Position numbers and translations under genes: made by a program. From NCBI RefSeq assembly GCF_029937575.1, contig NZ_JAPYPS010000013.1:1-64000 (forward strand): a stretch of 64,000 nucleotides of DNA. The letters are read 5' to 3'. Positions 37,275 through 46,953 of this stretch are shown here, in pieces. This stretch comes from Nocardioides sp. (GTDB lineage: Bacteria; Actinomycetota; Actinomycetes; Propionibacteriales; Nocardioidaceae). Each line of letters starts with the position of its first letter. Positions within the stretch are counted from its first letter, which is position 1. The notes under the pieces are model-generated. The model saw nothing but the letters and a program-made list of their open reading frames with translations. It ran no database searches and was not told the DNA's origin.

Positions 37275-38215
37275 CCTGGAGTGCTGACCTGGCGCCGGTG
37301 GTCGACGACGTCCTGTCCGCCACGCCCCGCGAACGGCTCTGGGAGACCGTCGTCGACCTCGACTGGACCACCGTCGGCGTCGACGAGACCGCCGGAGGCG
37401 CCGGAGGCGACGTGCGCGACCAGGCGGAGCTCGCCGGGGGCGCCGGGCGCCACGCGATCGGGATCCCACTGTGGGAGACCGCTCACGCGGCGTGGGCGAT
37501 GACCCGAGCAGGGCTCGAGCTGCCTGAGCGCGGTCAGCCTGCGGTCGTGGTGACCGACCCCTCCCGCGCGGTCGCGTGGGGCGATCACGACACCGTGGTG
37601 TTGCTGGTGCACGCCGACTCGCTCATGAGAGTCCCGGCGCGATGCAGGATCGCACCCGATTCCGCAACCCTGGCGGGGGAGCCCGCCGGTCTCCTGGACC
37701 TCGACGCCGCGGCCCCGGGCGACATCGGCGGCGTGTCCCTCGATCCCGCTCTGGCCGAGGAGATCCGGGGCCGTGGGGCTCTGCTGCGGGCCGCAGCCCT
37801 TCACGGTGCGATGCACTCAGCCTGTGAGCTCACCCGCGAGCACGTGCAGAGCCGCGAACAATTCGGCCGTCCACTCGCCTCGCACCAGGCCGTCGCCCAC
37901 GCCCTCGCGACCATGGTGCTCGAACGTGACCGTGTCCGGGCCGGCATCGACGAGGCACTGGACCGCGGCGGGCCGGGACCGGCTGAGGCGGCGCGCGCCG
38001 CGGCAGCAGCAGCGGCAGGTCAGGTCGCCTCGGCCGCCCACCAGCTCCTTGGCGCGATGGGAACCACCCGCGAGCACTCCTTGCACCACTTCACCCGACG
38101 GCTGTGGTCGTGGCGTGACGCCGACGGCAGCCAGCACACGTGGGAGCGGCGGGTCGGAGAGCGCGCGCTGGCCGGGGACGACGACGACGCCCTGTGGAGT
38201 CTGGTCACCGGTTGA
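37271..38215 (+). CDS. Acyl-CoA dehydrogenase (small subunit type)
   Basis: LTREHVQSREQFGRPLASHQAVAHALATM, QLLGAMGTTREHSLHHFTRRLWSW; 4-bp overlap with large subunit. Confidence 0.85.
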   Translation: MTWSADLAPVVDDVLSATPRERLWETVVDLDWTTVGVDETAGGAGGDVRDQAELAGGAGRHAIGIPLWETAHAAWAMTRAGLELPERGQPAVVVTDPSRAVAWGDHDTVVLLVHADSLMRVPARCRIAPDSATLAGEPAGLLDLDAAAPGDIGGVSLDPALAEEIRGRGALLRAAALHGAMHSACELTREHVQSREQFGRPLASHQAVAHALATMVLERDRVRAGIDEALDRGGPGPAEAARAAAAAAAGQVASAAHQLLGAMGTTREHSLHHFTRRLWSWRDADGSQHTWERRVGERALAGDDDDALWSLVTG

Positions 38216-38439
38216 GCCGGACCTGCCTCGAACGCTGCAGCGGACGCAGCGAGATCTTCGCGTCCTACGTCATCGACCAGCGCGAGACCGACGGCCCCGA
38301 CGGCTACCGGCGCCGTCTCGACGAGGCCAAGGGCGCACTGCCCGACGACCTCGCGATCTGGAACCACCAGGTCTTCGTCGACCCGCCCGCGCTTGCGACG
38401 TGGGCTGACCGACCTGTGCCCCCTCAGGATCGGCTCTGA
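38212..38439 (+). pseudogene. Candidate C-terminal fragment of a Rieske oxygenase (alternatively a small coupled ORF with TTG start)
   Basis: SEIFASYVIDQRETDGPDGYRRRLDEAKGALPDDLAIWNHQVFVDPPALATW resembles the D-x-x-IW-x-(H/K)-x-(Y/F)-x-x-x-P-x-L region near the C-terminus of KshA-type Rieske oxygenases; no Rieske or Fe(II) domain present. Confidence 0.4.
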
Positions 38440-38515
38440 CCATGTCGTCAGCACTGCGGCAGGGCCTCCCGGGCTCCGACCTCACCGGCGCCTTGAGATT
38501 CACCTCCCGAACTAC

Positions 38516-38531
38516 TTGGCAGTTTCGTCAA
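38516..38531. promoter_or_regulatory. Degenerate operator copy TTGGCA-GTTT-CGTCAA overlapping a promoter
   Basis: Right half perfect; followed by TAGTGT at 38539-38544, 17 bp after TTGGCA. Confidence 0.55.
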
Positions 38532-38627
38532 GTTTGGCTAGTGTCCTGAGTCACAGGTGACCGAGACGTCGCCTCGGCCATGCGAACCCGGCGCAACGGT
38601 GCGTCGACCGACCCAAAGGTGCCTGAC

Positions 38628-39857
38628 ATGAACACAGAGCAGACCCCGTCCCCCGTCCTCGACGGAATCAAGGTGGTGGAAGTCGCCGCCTGGACGTTCG
38701 TGCCGACCGCCGGCGCCGTGCTGGCCGACTGGGGCGCCGACGTGATCAAGGTCGAGCACCCCGAGACCGGCGACCCGCAGCGTGCCCTGATCAGCTCCGG
38801 CGTCGTGGCCGGCGCGGGGTCGGTGAACCACTTCGTCGAGCAGCCCAACCGCGGCAAGCGCAGTGTTGGCATCGACATGCGGACCCCGGAGGGCCTCGAG
38901 GTGCTCATGCGCCTGGTCGAGACCGCCGACGTCTTCATCACCAACATGCTCCCGAGCTCGCGCAAGAAGCTCGGGATCGACGTCGACGCGATCCAGGCCC
39001 GCAACCCGAAGATCATCTACGCCCGGGGGAGCGGTTACGGACCCCAGGGGGACGAGGCCGACCGGGGCGCCTACGACCTCGCCGCCTACTGGTCGCGCGG
39101 CGGCATCGCAGACGGCTACACGGGCATCGGTGCGGAGTACCCGCCTGCGCAGCGGCCTGCCTTCGGTGACCTGTTCGGCGGGTTCGCGATCGCCTCGGGC
39201 GTCGCCGCGGCTCTGTTCAAGCGGGAGCGCACCGGCGAGCCGTCGGTCGTCGACGTCTCCCTGCTGCACCTGGCGATGTGGCAGGTCTCGACCGACATCG
39301 TCGGCGCCGGGGTGACCGGCTCCGCCATCCCCAAGTTCGACCTGGCCGACATGCCCAACCCGGTAGCCAACATCTTCCGCACAGGTGACGATCGACACGT
39401 CTCGTTCGTGCTGCTCCAGGCGGACAGGTTCTGGGAGGGCTTCTGCACCCGGATCGGTCGACCCGACATGGTCGCCGACGAGCGGTTCAACGGGATGGGG
39501 CCGCGCTTCGTCAACCGGGCAGAGTGCATCGCCGAGATCCGCGGCGAGTTCGCCAAGCACCCGCTGGAGCACTGGGAGAAGGCCTTCGCCGACTTCGATG
39601 GAGTCTGGGACGTCGTCAAGACGCCGGTCGAGCTGCACTCGGACCCGGCTGCGATCGCCAACGGCTACCTGCCCCAGATCGACTCCGGCAACGGTGACAC
39701 GTTCGCCTTGGTCGACAGCCCGGTCCAGTTCGACCTCCGACCCAACGCCAAGACTCGTGCCCCCGAGCACGGTGAGCACACCGAGCTGGCCCTGGTCGAG
39801 GCGGGCTACGACTGGGACGAGATCGCCGAGCTGAAGAAGACCGGCGCCATCCGATGA
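38628..39857 (+). CDS. CoA-transferase family III (CaiB/BaiF)
   Basis: GIKVVEVAAWTFVPTAGAVLADWGADVIKVEHPETGDPQRA. Confidence 0.93.
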   Translation: MNTEQTPSPVLDGIKVVEVAAWTFVPTAGAVLADWGADVIKVEHPETGDPQRALISSGVVAGAGSVNHFVEQPNRGKRSVGIDMRTPEGLEVLMRLVETADVFITNMLPSSRKKLGIDVDAIQARNPKIIYARGSGYGPQGDEADRGAYDLAAYWSRGGIADGYTGIGAEYPPAQRPAFGDLFGGFAIASGVAAALFKRERTGEPSVVDVSLLHLAMWQVSTDIVGAGVTGSAIPKFDLADMPNPVANIFRTGDDRHVSFVLLQADRFWEGFCTRIGRPDMVADERFNGMGPRFVNRAECIAEIRGEFAKHPLEHWEKAFADFDGVWDVVKTPVELHSDPAAIANGYLPQIDSGNGDTFALVDSPVQFDLRPNAKTRAPEHGEHTELALVEAGYDWDEIAELKKTGAIR

Positions 39858-40795
39858 CGGTCCCGTCGGAGGCGAGCGTCGAGGTCGACCCGCACGCGGC
39901 CGCCGTTCACGCGGTGCTGCACTGCAACTTGAACAGCCTCGACGCCGCTGGCGCAGCCGCCTTCTGGGAGCAGCTCGCCTTCACCCGGCGGATGCGCAAC
40001 CAGAGCGACGACACCGATGCCCGGTTCCTCGGACTCGGGGAGCACACCGCCTCCGACACCTGGTTCATGTACGACGTCCGCGGACCGCGCGCGGCCCCGG
40101 CGATCGAGATCTGCGAGTGGACCGACCCGCCCGTCGAGCCGCGGACGCCCGGAGAGGCCGCCCGCGCGGTGGGCTTCACCGGACTCGGTGTCCGCGTCGC
40201 CTCGCTGGGCGAAGAGACCGGGGACTCGGCCTACGTCAGTGAGCAGCCGCGGCACGCGGCCTGGGTGCGTGGGCGGCTGCGCCAGGCCCAGCACGTCGCC
40301 GCACCCGACGGCGTGACGGTCGAGGTCGTCGAGATCGACCCGCCCGCGGGCGATCCGGAGGACCAGGGCGCGGCCTTCTCGCACGCGCGCCTGCGCTGCA
40401 CCGATCTCGAGGCCAGCGTCGCGTGGTACGAGCGACTGGGGTGGCGCGTGGTCGAGCCGAGCGAACCTCGCGTCGACGGGGTCTCGCTCGTGGTCGACGA
40501 GGACCCGACCTTCTCCTTGGAGCTTGAGGTCGACCCCGACGCGGTGCCCTCGACGATGCAGGCCAACACGCAAGGGGTCTTCCGCATCGCCCTCGGGTGC
40601 GAGGACGTGCCCGGGGCGGTGCAGCTGCTGCGGGCCGCCGGCGTCGAGGCGCCCGACGCGGTTTTCACCGCGATGCCGGACGTGCCGACCGGCGGCTTCA
40701 GTGTCGCAGTCCTGCGTGACCCCGACGGCACCATGGTCGAGCTGGTCTCGCGCCCCCGCGCGGAGGTGCGCCGACCGATGGAGCCTGCCGGATGA
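39854..40795 (+). CDS. VOC (glyoxalase/bleomycin resistance) family protein, two-domain
   Basis: HAVLHCNLNSLDAAGAAAFWEQL and HARLRCTDLEASVAWYERLGWRVVEPSEP...VLRDPDGTMVELV. Confidence 0.85.
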   Translation: MTVPSEASVEVDPHAAAVHAVLHCNLNSLDAAGAAAFWEQLAFTRRMRNQSDDTDARFLGLGEHTASDTWFMYDVRGPRAAPAIEICEWTDPPVEPRTPGEAARAVGFTGLGVRVASLGEETGDSAYVSEQPRHAAWVRGRLRQAQHVAAPDGVTVEVVEIDPPAGDPEDQGAAFSHARLRCTDLEASVAWYERLGWRVVEPSEPRVDGVSLVVDEDPTFSLELEVDPDAVPSTMQANTQGVFRIALGCEDVPGAVQLLRAAGVEAPDAVFTAMPDVPTGGFSVAVLRDPDGTMVELVSRPRAEVRRPMEPAG

Positions 40796-41916
40796 GCATC
40801 TCCGTCGCCGAGCGCGCCGAGCTGCGCGAGGTCGTGCGCCAGCTCGTCGAGAAGCGCTCCTCCGAGCCCGACGTACGCCGGGTCATGGCGTCCTCGACCG
40901 GCCACGACGTCGAGCTGTGGGCCACCATGGCCGGCGAGATCGGTCTGCAGGGACTGGCCGTTCCCGAGGAGCACGGCGGCGCCGGTGCCGGCTGGGCCGA
41001 GGTAGCAGTGGTGATGGAGGAGCTCGGCCGTGCACCGGCCTGTGTCCCCTTCCTGGCCACGGTCGGCTTGGCGCTCCCTGCACTACTCGCCGCCGGCGGC
41101 GAGGCCACGCGGTGGCTCCCCGGGATCGCTGACGGCACCCTCGTCGCGACCGCCGCGGTCTTGGGCGCACCCCGAACCGGACCCGACGACGTGCCGGTCA
41201 CGGCCGAGCGGGTGGGGGGTCAGTGGTTCCTCAGCGGCACCGAGCGCTACGTCCTCGACGGCGGCGGCGCCGACCTGGTGCTGGTGCCAGCATGCAGCGG
41301 TGACCAGGTGGGGCTCTTCGCGCTCGAAGGTGGCCGAGGGCTCAGCGTGGAGACGGTGCGGACCTCCGACCAGACCCGCCGCTTCGCACACCTCACCTTC
41401 GACCACGCACCGGCCGCTGTGGTCGGCGCCGTCGACGACGGGCTGCAGCTGGTGGACCGCGCCCGCGAGATCGCCACCCTGTTGCTGGCCTGGGAGCAGG
41501 TCGGCGGTGCCAGTGCCACGCTCGACATGGCCGTCGCCCACGCCCGCACGCGCCACCAATTCGGCCGTCCGATCGGTTCCTTCCAGGCCGTCAAGCACCT
41601 GTGCGCCGACATGCTCGTCGCCATCGAGACGGCCAGGGCCGCCGCCTGGGGCCTGCTGCGATCGGTCCAGGCCGAGGCCGACGACCTGGGCCTGGTCAGC
41701 GCGATCGCCCGCACGGTGTGCAGCGAGCGCTACGACTTCTGCGCCACCACCAACGTCCAGGTGCACGGCGGCATCGCCTTCACCTGGGAGCACCCCGCCC
41801 ACCTGCACCTCAAGCGGTCCCGTGGCTCCGCCGTGCTGCTGGGCTCCGCGCTCGACAACCGTGAGCTCCTCACCGGCCTGGTTCCGGTGCTCACCACCAC
41901 GAAAGGTTCCGGCTGA
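40792..41916 (+). CDS. Acyl-CoA dehydrogenase (small subunit type)
   Basis: GLQGLAVPEEHGGAGAGW, ARTRHQFGRPIGSFQAVKHLCADML, VHGGIAFTWEHPAHLHLKR. Confidence 0.92.
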   Translation: MSISVAERAELREVVRQLVEKRSSEPDVRRVMASSTGHDVELWATMAGEIGLQGLAVPEEHGGAGAGWAEVAVVMEELGRAPACVPFLATVGLALPALLAAGGEATRWLPGIADGTLVATAAVLGAPRTGPDDVPVTAERVGGQWFLSGTERYVLDGGGADLVLVPACSGDQVGLFALEGGRGLSVETVRTSDQTRRFAHLTFDHAPAAVVGAVDDGLQLVDRAREIATLLLAWEQVGGASATLDMAVAHARTRHQFGRPIGSFQAVKHLCADMLVAIETARAAAWGLLRSVQAEADDLGLVSAIARTVCSERYDFCATTNVQVHGGIAFTWEHPAHLHLKRSRGSAVLLGSALDNRELLTGLVPVLTTTKGSG

Positions 41917-42362
41917 TGACTCAAGTGCCCATCGCTCCCGATCTGTTCACCTGGCCCTCGGACGACCCCGCCCTGATCGCAGGTCGCTCCTCGGACGGCG
42001 TGCTCGTATTCCCCTACCGCAAGCAGAAGCTCGTCGAGGGAACTCGCGAGGAGCTGGAGAAGGTCGAGCTGCCCCGCCACGGCACCTTGTGGAGCTTCAC
42101 CACCCAGCGCTTCCGGCCGCCCGCACCGCCATACGCCGGCGCTGACGACGCCGAGAGCTTCGAGCCGTTCACGGTGGGTTACGTCGAGCTGCCCGACGCC
42201 CTGCTGATCGAGGCGCGGCTGACCGAGCCCGATCACGAGAAGCTCTCGATCGGCCAGGAGATGGAGCTGCGGATCGTGCCCTTCGGCACTGACGCCGACG
42301 GCAACGAAACGATGATCTACGCCTTCGCGCCGGTCGGCGCCGCGGATCGAGGAGCGAACTGA
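41916..42362 (+). CDS. DUF35 OB-fold-type protein lacking the usual zinc-ribbon cysteines
   Basis: DLFTWPSDDPALIAGRSSDGVLVFPYRKQK...GTLWSFTTQRFRPPAPPYAG...FTVGYVELPDALLIEARLTEP; adjacent to thiolase. Confidence 0.8.
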   Translation: MTQVPIAPDLFTWPSDDPALIAGRSSDGVLVFPYRKQKLVEGTREELEKVELPRHGTLWSFTTQRFRPPAPPYAGADDAESFEPFTVGYVELPDALLIEARLTEPDHEKLSIGQEMELRIVPFGTDADGNETMIYAFAPVGAADRGAN

Positions 42363-43510
42363 TGAGCACCCCCGACGTCGCCATCATCGGCACCGGCCTG
42401 CACCCGTTCGGCCGCTACGAGGGAAAGTCCGCCTTGCAGATGGGGGAGGACGCGGTCATCGAGGCCCTCGCCGACGCCGGCGTGGCCTGGGAGCAGGTCC
42501 AGGCCCTGTGGGCCTCCAGCATGGAGGTCACCAACCCCGAGGCCATCCTCGGTCTCCTCGGTCGCACGGGCATCCCGGCACGTGCGACGTTCACCGGCTG
42601 CGCGTCCGGCGGCACCGTGCTCGCCCAGGCCGCCAACGCGATCCGCATGGGTGACGCCGACATCACCGTGGCGGTCGGGATGGACAAGCACCCTCGTGGG
42701 GCGTTCTCCGCCCACCCGTCGGTGGCCGGGCTTCCCGACTGGTACGGCGAGGCGGGGTTGTTCCTGACGACCCACTTCTTCGGCCTCAAGGCCAACCGCT
42801 ACCTGCACGACCACGGCATCAGCCACGAGACGCTGGCCCGGGTGGCGGCGAAGGCGACGCGCAACGGCGAGCGCACCCCGCACGCGTGGCGCCGCAAGCC
42901 ACTCTCGGTCGAGGAGATCATGGCCTCGCCGGTGCTGAACTACCCCCTGCGCCAGTACATGTACTGCAATCCCGACGAGGGCGGTGCCGCGGTCGTGCTG
43001 TGCCGCGCCGACCAGGCACACAAGTACACCGACACGCCGCTGTACCTGCGTGCCAGCACGCTGTTCAGCGGCCGGGACGGCGCCTTCGACCTCCTCAGCC
43101 CGTCCCTGCCACTGGCGGCCCAGCCGAGTCCCACCGTGTTCGCCTCGCAGGCCGCCTTCGAGCAGGCCGGCCTCGGGCCGAGCGACGTCGACGTCATCCA
43201 GCTCCAGGACACCGACGCCGGCTCGGAGATCATCCACATGGCCGAGAACGGCTTCTGCGCCGACGGCGACCAGGAGCGCCTGCTGGCCGACGGGGAGACA
43301 GAGATCGGCGGGTCGTTGCCGATCAACACCGACGGTGGCCTGATCGCCAACGGCGAGCCCGTCGGCGCCTCCGGGCTACGCCAGGTCTACGAGCTCGCCA
43401 ACCAGCTGCGGGGCCGCTGCGGCGAGCGGCAGGTCAGCGACGCCAAGGTGGGGTACGCCCAGCTCTACGGATCGCCGGGCACCGCAGCCGTCACGATCGT
43501 CTCCACCTGA
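42362..43510 (+). CDS. Thiolase-family / lipid-transfer-type acetyltransferase
   Basis: ATFTGCASGGTVLAQAANAIRMGDADITVAVGMDKH, LPINTDGGLIANGEPVGASGLRQVYELANQLRG. Confidence 0.9.
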   Translation: MSTPDVAIIGTGLHPFGRYEGKSALQMGEDAVIEALADAGVAWEQVQALWASSMEVTNPEAILGLLGRTGIPARATFTGCASGGTVLAQAANAIRMGDADITVAVGMDKHPRGAFSAHPSVAGLPDWYGEAGLFLTTHFFGLKANRYLHDHGISHETLARVAAKATRNGERTPHAWRRKPLSVEEIMASPVLNYPLRQYMYCNPDEGGAAVVLCRADQAHKYTDTPLYLRASTLFSGRDGAFDLLSPSLPLAAQPSPTVFASQAAFEQAGLGPSDVDVIQLQDTDAGSEIIHMAENGFCADGDQERLLADGETEIGGSLPINTDGGLIANGEPVGASGLRQVYELANQLRGRCGERQVSDAKVGYAQLYGSPGTAAVTIVST

Positions 43511-43511
43511 A

Positions 43512-44654
43512 GTGGATATGCAGACCGCCGAGTCGTTCCGCTCCGAGCTACGCGAGTGGCTCACGCAGGCGCCGCGGCCCGAGGGGCTGCACGACTACGG
43601 TCCCACCCCGCTGGACACCGACATGGTGGCCGCCCGCGCATGGCATGCCCAGCTCGCTGCGGCGGGCTACGCCTGCCTGCGCTGGCCCGTGGAGCACGGT
43701 GGGCGGGGTGCCTCGGTGGCCGAGCAGGCGATCTTCGCCGAGGAGACGGCTTACGCCGACGTGCCACGCCAGCTCAACATCGTCGGGCCGGACCTGGTCG
43801 GTCCGGTGCTGATGCGCTACGGGCGCCCGGACCAGCAGGAGCGCTACCTGCCGCGGATCGTCAGCGGCGAGGACATGTGGTGCCAGCTGTTCAGCGAGCC
43901 CGACGCCGGCTCGGACCTGGCGGGCGTCCGCACCCGCGCTCGTCGCACCGACAGCGGTTGGGCAGTCGACGGTCAGAAGGTGTGGACCAGCGGGGGAGCC
44001 AGCGCAGAACTCGGCATCCTGCTCGCCCGCACCGGCGGTCCCGGGCACGGCGGGCTGTCGGCGTTCGTGGTTCCGATGCGTGCCGCCGGGGTCGAGGTGC
44101 GTCCGCTGGTGCAGATCGACGGGGAGAGCAAGTTCAACGAGGTCTACCTCACCGACGTGCGTCTCGACCACGACGCCCTCATCGGCGACGAGGGCCAGGG
44201 CTGGGCCGTGGCGATGACCACCCTGGGCAACGAGCGGCTGTCCTTGGGCGCGAACGCCGTCGGGATGTTCCGGGCGCTCGACGACATGGCGGCCGCCGCG
44301 GGCGAGCGCGGCCGCCTGGGCGCGGCGCAACAGGCCTCGCTCACCGACCTGTGGGTCAGGACATGGATCCTGCGCACGACCTGGGAGCGCGCGATCGCCG
44401 AGGGGGCCGAGCCCGGGGACGCCTCGTTCTCGGTGCTCAAGGTGATGGCCTCGGAGACCTACCGCGACATCGGTAACGCCGGCGTGGAGATGCTCGGTCT
44501 CGACGCCCTGGTCAGCGAGGACCACGAGCCGCTCGTCCAGCGGATGCTCGTGGGGCACGCCCAGACCTTGCTCGGTGGCACCAGCGAGATCCAGCGCAAC
44601 ATCCTCGCCGAGCGCCTGCTCGGTCTGCCTCGCGAGCCCCAGCTCACCCGATGA
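43512..44654 (+). CDS. Acyl-CoA dehydrogenase (large subunit type)
   Basis: QLFSEPDAGSDLAGVRTRARRTDSGWAVDGQKVWTSG, LLGGTSEIQRNILAERLLGLPRE. Confidence 0.93.
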   Translation: MDMQTAESFRSELREWLTQAPRPEGLHDYGPTPLDTDMVAARAWHAQLAAAGYACLRWPVEHGGRGASVAEQAIFAEETAYADVPRQLNIVGPDLVGPVLMRYGRPDQQERYLPRIVSGEDMWCQLFSEPDAGSDLAGVRTRARRTDSGWAVDGQKVWTSGGASAELGILLARTGGPGHGGLSAFVVPMRAAGVEVRPLVQIDGESKFNEVYLTDVRLDHDALIGDEGQGWAVAMTTLGNERLSLGANAVGMFRALDDMAAAAGERGRLGAAQQASLTDLWVRTWILRTTWERAIAEGAEPGDASFSVLKVMASETYRDIGNAGVEMLGLDALVSEDHEPLVQRMLVGHAQTLLGGTSEIQRNILAERLLGLPREPQLTR

Positions 44655-44664
44655 TGGCGGAGCA

Positions 44665-45807
44665 GTGAGCCTGGCCGCACTCCTCACGCCGGGGTGCCGC
44701 GTCGCGGTGGCGGACGGCCTCGGCGCGCCGCGCTCAGCGTCGGCCGAGCTCAGCCGGGCGGCCGCCGGGGTCGGTGGTGTGCAGCTCGTGCTCGGGTGGC
44801 TCCCGACACCCGACCCCGACCTCGACCTGACGTCGTACCACGACGTAGCGGCCCTGATGGGCGGCTGGGGCATGCGGGACGCCATTCGCGCGGGCTACGC
44901 GCGCGGCATCCCTGTGCGCTGGTCGCAGGTGCCCGGCTTGATGCAGGGCCGCCTGCGGCCCGACATCCTGCTCGCCGGAGTCGTCCCCGCCCGCGACGGT
45001 GGCCTGACCTTCGGTTCTGAGGTGTCGTGGATGCACGCCGCGGTCGCCGCGGGCGCGCAGGTCGCAGCGGTCGTCCACCATGGCGCACCCCGAGCGTACG
45101 ACGGTCCGTCGCTGCCGGCCGAGCACGTCGTGGTCGTAGGGGAGTCGAGCGTGCCGCTGACCCCGTTGGGCTTCACCGCGCCCGACGACGTCCACCGCGA
45201 GGTCGCCGACCGGGTTGCCGGTCTGGTGCCGGCGGGCGCCCGGATCCAGGTCGGGCCAGGAGCGCTGGGCAGCGCGATCATGGCGGCGGTGACAGTGCCG
45301 GTGCGCGTGGACTCCGGGTTGCTCGTCGACGGGATCCTCGACCTCGAGCGGCGCGGTCTCCTGCTCGGGACCCCGATCGGCACCTACCTGGCCGGCGGCG
45401 AAAAGCTGCTCGCGTGGGCTGACGGCCGCGGCCTGCTCCACCCGGTCGAGCACACGCACGACCCGACCAGACTGAGCACCGGGGAGCCCTTCGTCTCGAT
45501 CAACACCGCGCTCGAGATCGATACCCAGGGCAACGTCGGGATCGAGGGTCCCCCCGACAAGCCAGTGGCGAGCCCGGGCGGGCACCCCGACTACGCGGCA
45601 GCCGGAGCCCGATCCGCCGAGGGGCTGTCGATCATCGCCCTGCCGACCGCCCACCGGGGCCGGCCGGCGCTCGTCGACCGGCTCTCGGGGCCGGTGACGA
45701 CGCCCGGTCACGACGTCGACGTCGTGGTCACCGAGCGAGGCACGGCAGACCTCCGCGGTCTCGACCGAGTCGGCCGGTCGCGGGCGCTGACCACACTCTG
45801 GGAGTGA
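44665..45807 (+). CDS. Acetyl-CoA hydrolase/transferase family (class I-type CoA-transferase)
   Basis: IPVRWSQVPGLMQGRLRPDILLAGVVPARDGGLTFGSE, FVSINTALEIDTQGNVGIEG, VTERGTADLRGLD; GTG start. Confidence 0.85.
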   Translation: MSLAALLTPGCRVAVADGLGAPRSASAELSRAAAGVGGVQLVLGWLPTPDPDLDLTSYHDVAALMGGWGMRDAIRAGYARGIPVRWSQVPGLMQGRLRPDILLAGVVPARDGGLTFGSEVSWMHAAVAAGAQVAAVVHHGAPRAYDGPSLPAEHVVVVGESSVPLTPLGFTAPDDVHREVADRVAGLVPAGARIQVGPGALGSAIMAAVTVPVRVDSGLLVDGILDLERRGLLLGTPIGTYLAGGEKLLAWADGRGLLHPVEHTHDPTRLSTGEPFVSINTALEIDTQGNVGIEGPPDKPVASPGGHPDYAAAGARSAEGLSIIALPTAHRGRPALVDRLSGPVTTPGHDVDVVVTERGTADLRGLDRVGRSRALTTLWE

Positions 45808-45813
45808 CCCGCG

Positions 45814-46953
45814 TCAGACGCCCCAGCGCTCGAGCAGGCGCTCGTAGTAGACCGCCGGTCCGCCGAACATCAGCTGGGACACCTTGGCCCGCCGGAAGTA
45901 GAGGTGGGCCGGGTGCTCCCAGGTGAAGCCGATGCCACCGTGCACCTGGATGGTCTGCTGGGCGATGAACATGAACGCCTCGGAGCAGACGGCGTGTGCG
46001 ACTGCTGCGGCCTCGCCCGCGGGGGGTGCGTCGGGCAGGCCGTCGACGGCGCGGGCGGCCTCGGTCGCAGCGGCTTCGGCGACCTCGAGCCGGGTGAACA
46101 TGTCGGCGCACATGTGCTTGACCGCCTGGAAGGAGCCGATCGGTCGCCCGAACTGCACACGCTGGCGGGCGTAGGCCACGCTCATCTCGAGGCAGGCGCG
46201 GGCCGCTCCGACCTGCTCGGCAGCCAGGGCGGCGGTGGCGCGGTCGAGCAGGTGCTCGAGGGCCGCGGTGCCGTTCCCCGGCCGACCGAGGGCGGCGGCC
46301 GGCGTCCCGGTCAGGGTCAGGCGGCCGACACGACGGGTCGGGTCCAAGGCCCTGAGGCCGGTGACCTCGAGGCCGGCCGCACCCGACTCGACCAGGAACA
46401 GTCCGGGTCCGTGCGGAGTATCGGCGGCGACGACGTAGAGGTCGGCCCCCACGGCGTCGAGCACGAGAGATTTCTCCCCGTCGAGGGTCCACGAAGCCTC
46501 CCCGTCCTCGCGGGCGCGAGTCGTGAACCCGTGGGTGCGCCACTGGCCGTCGGTCTCGATGACCGCGAGCGTCGCGAGGGTGGTGCCTGCGGCGATTCCG
46601 GGAAGGTGCGCGGCCATCGCGGACTCGTCCTGGGCAGCGAGCAGCGCGCCAGCCCCCAGGACGACCGAGGAGAAGAACGGCCCTGGCACGAGGGCACGGC
46701 CGAGCTCACGCAGCGCTACGCCGAGCTCCACCTGACCGAACCCGGCACCCCCGTGATGCTCGGGCACGGCCAGCGACTGCACCCCGACCTGATCGGCGAG
46801 CTGACGCCACACGCTCGCGTCGTAGCCCAGGTCGGACTCCATCACCTCGCGGACCCGCGACTCGTCGGACTTGTCGGCGAGCAGGGACCGCACGGAGAGC
46901 CGCAGGTCCTCCAGCTCCTCGGCGCCGGCGATAGCTGTGGTGGTCACGGTCAT
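45814..46953 (-). CDS. Acyl-CoA dehydrogenase (small subunit type)
   Basis: VQFGRPIGSFQAVKHMCADMFTRLEVAEAAATEAAR, VHGGIGFTWEHPAHLYFRRAK. Confidence 0.92.
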   Translation of the reverse strand: MTVTTTAIAGAEELEDLRLSVRSLLADKSDESRVREVMESDLGYDASVWRQLADQVGVQSLAVPEHHGGAGFGQVELGVALRELGRALVPGPFFSSVVLGAGALLAAQDESAMAAHLPGIAAGTTLATLAVIETDGQWRTHGFTTRAREDGEASWTLDGEKSLVLDAVGADLYVVAADTPHGPGLFLVESGAAGLEVTGLRALDPTRRVGRLTLTGTPAAALGRPGNGTAALEHLLDRATAALAAEQVGAARACLEMSVAYARQRVQFGRPIGSFQAVKHMCADMFTRLEVAEAAATEAARAVDGLPDAPPAGEAAAVAHAVCSEAFMFIAQQTIQVHGGIGFTWEHPAHLYFRRAKVSQLMFGGPAVYYERLLERWGV

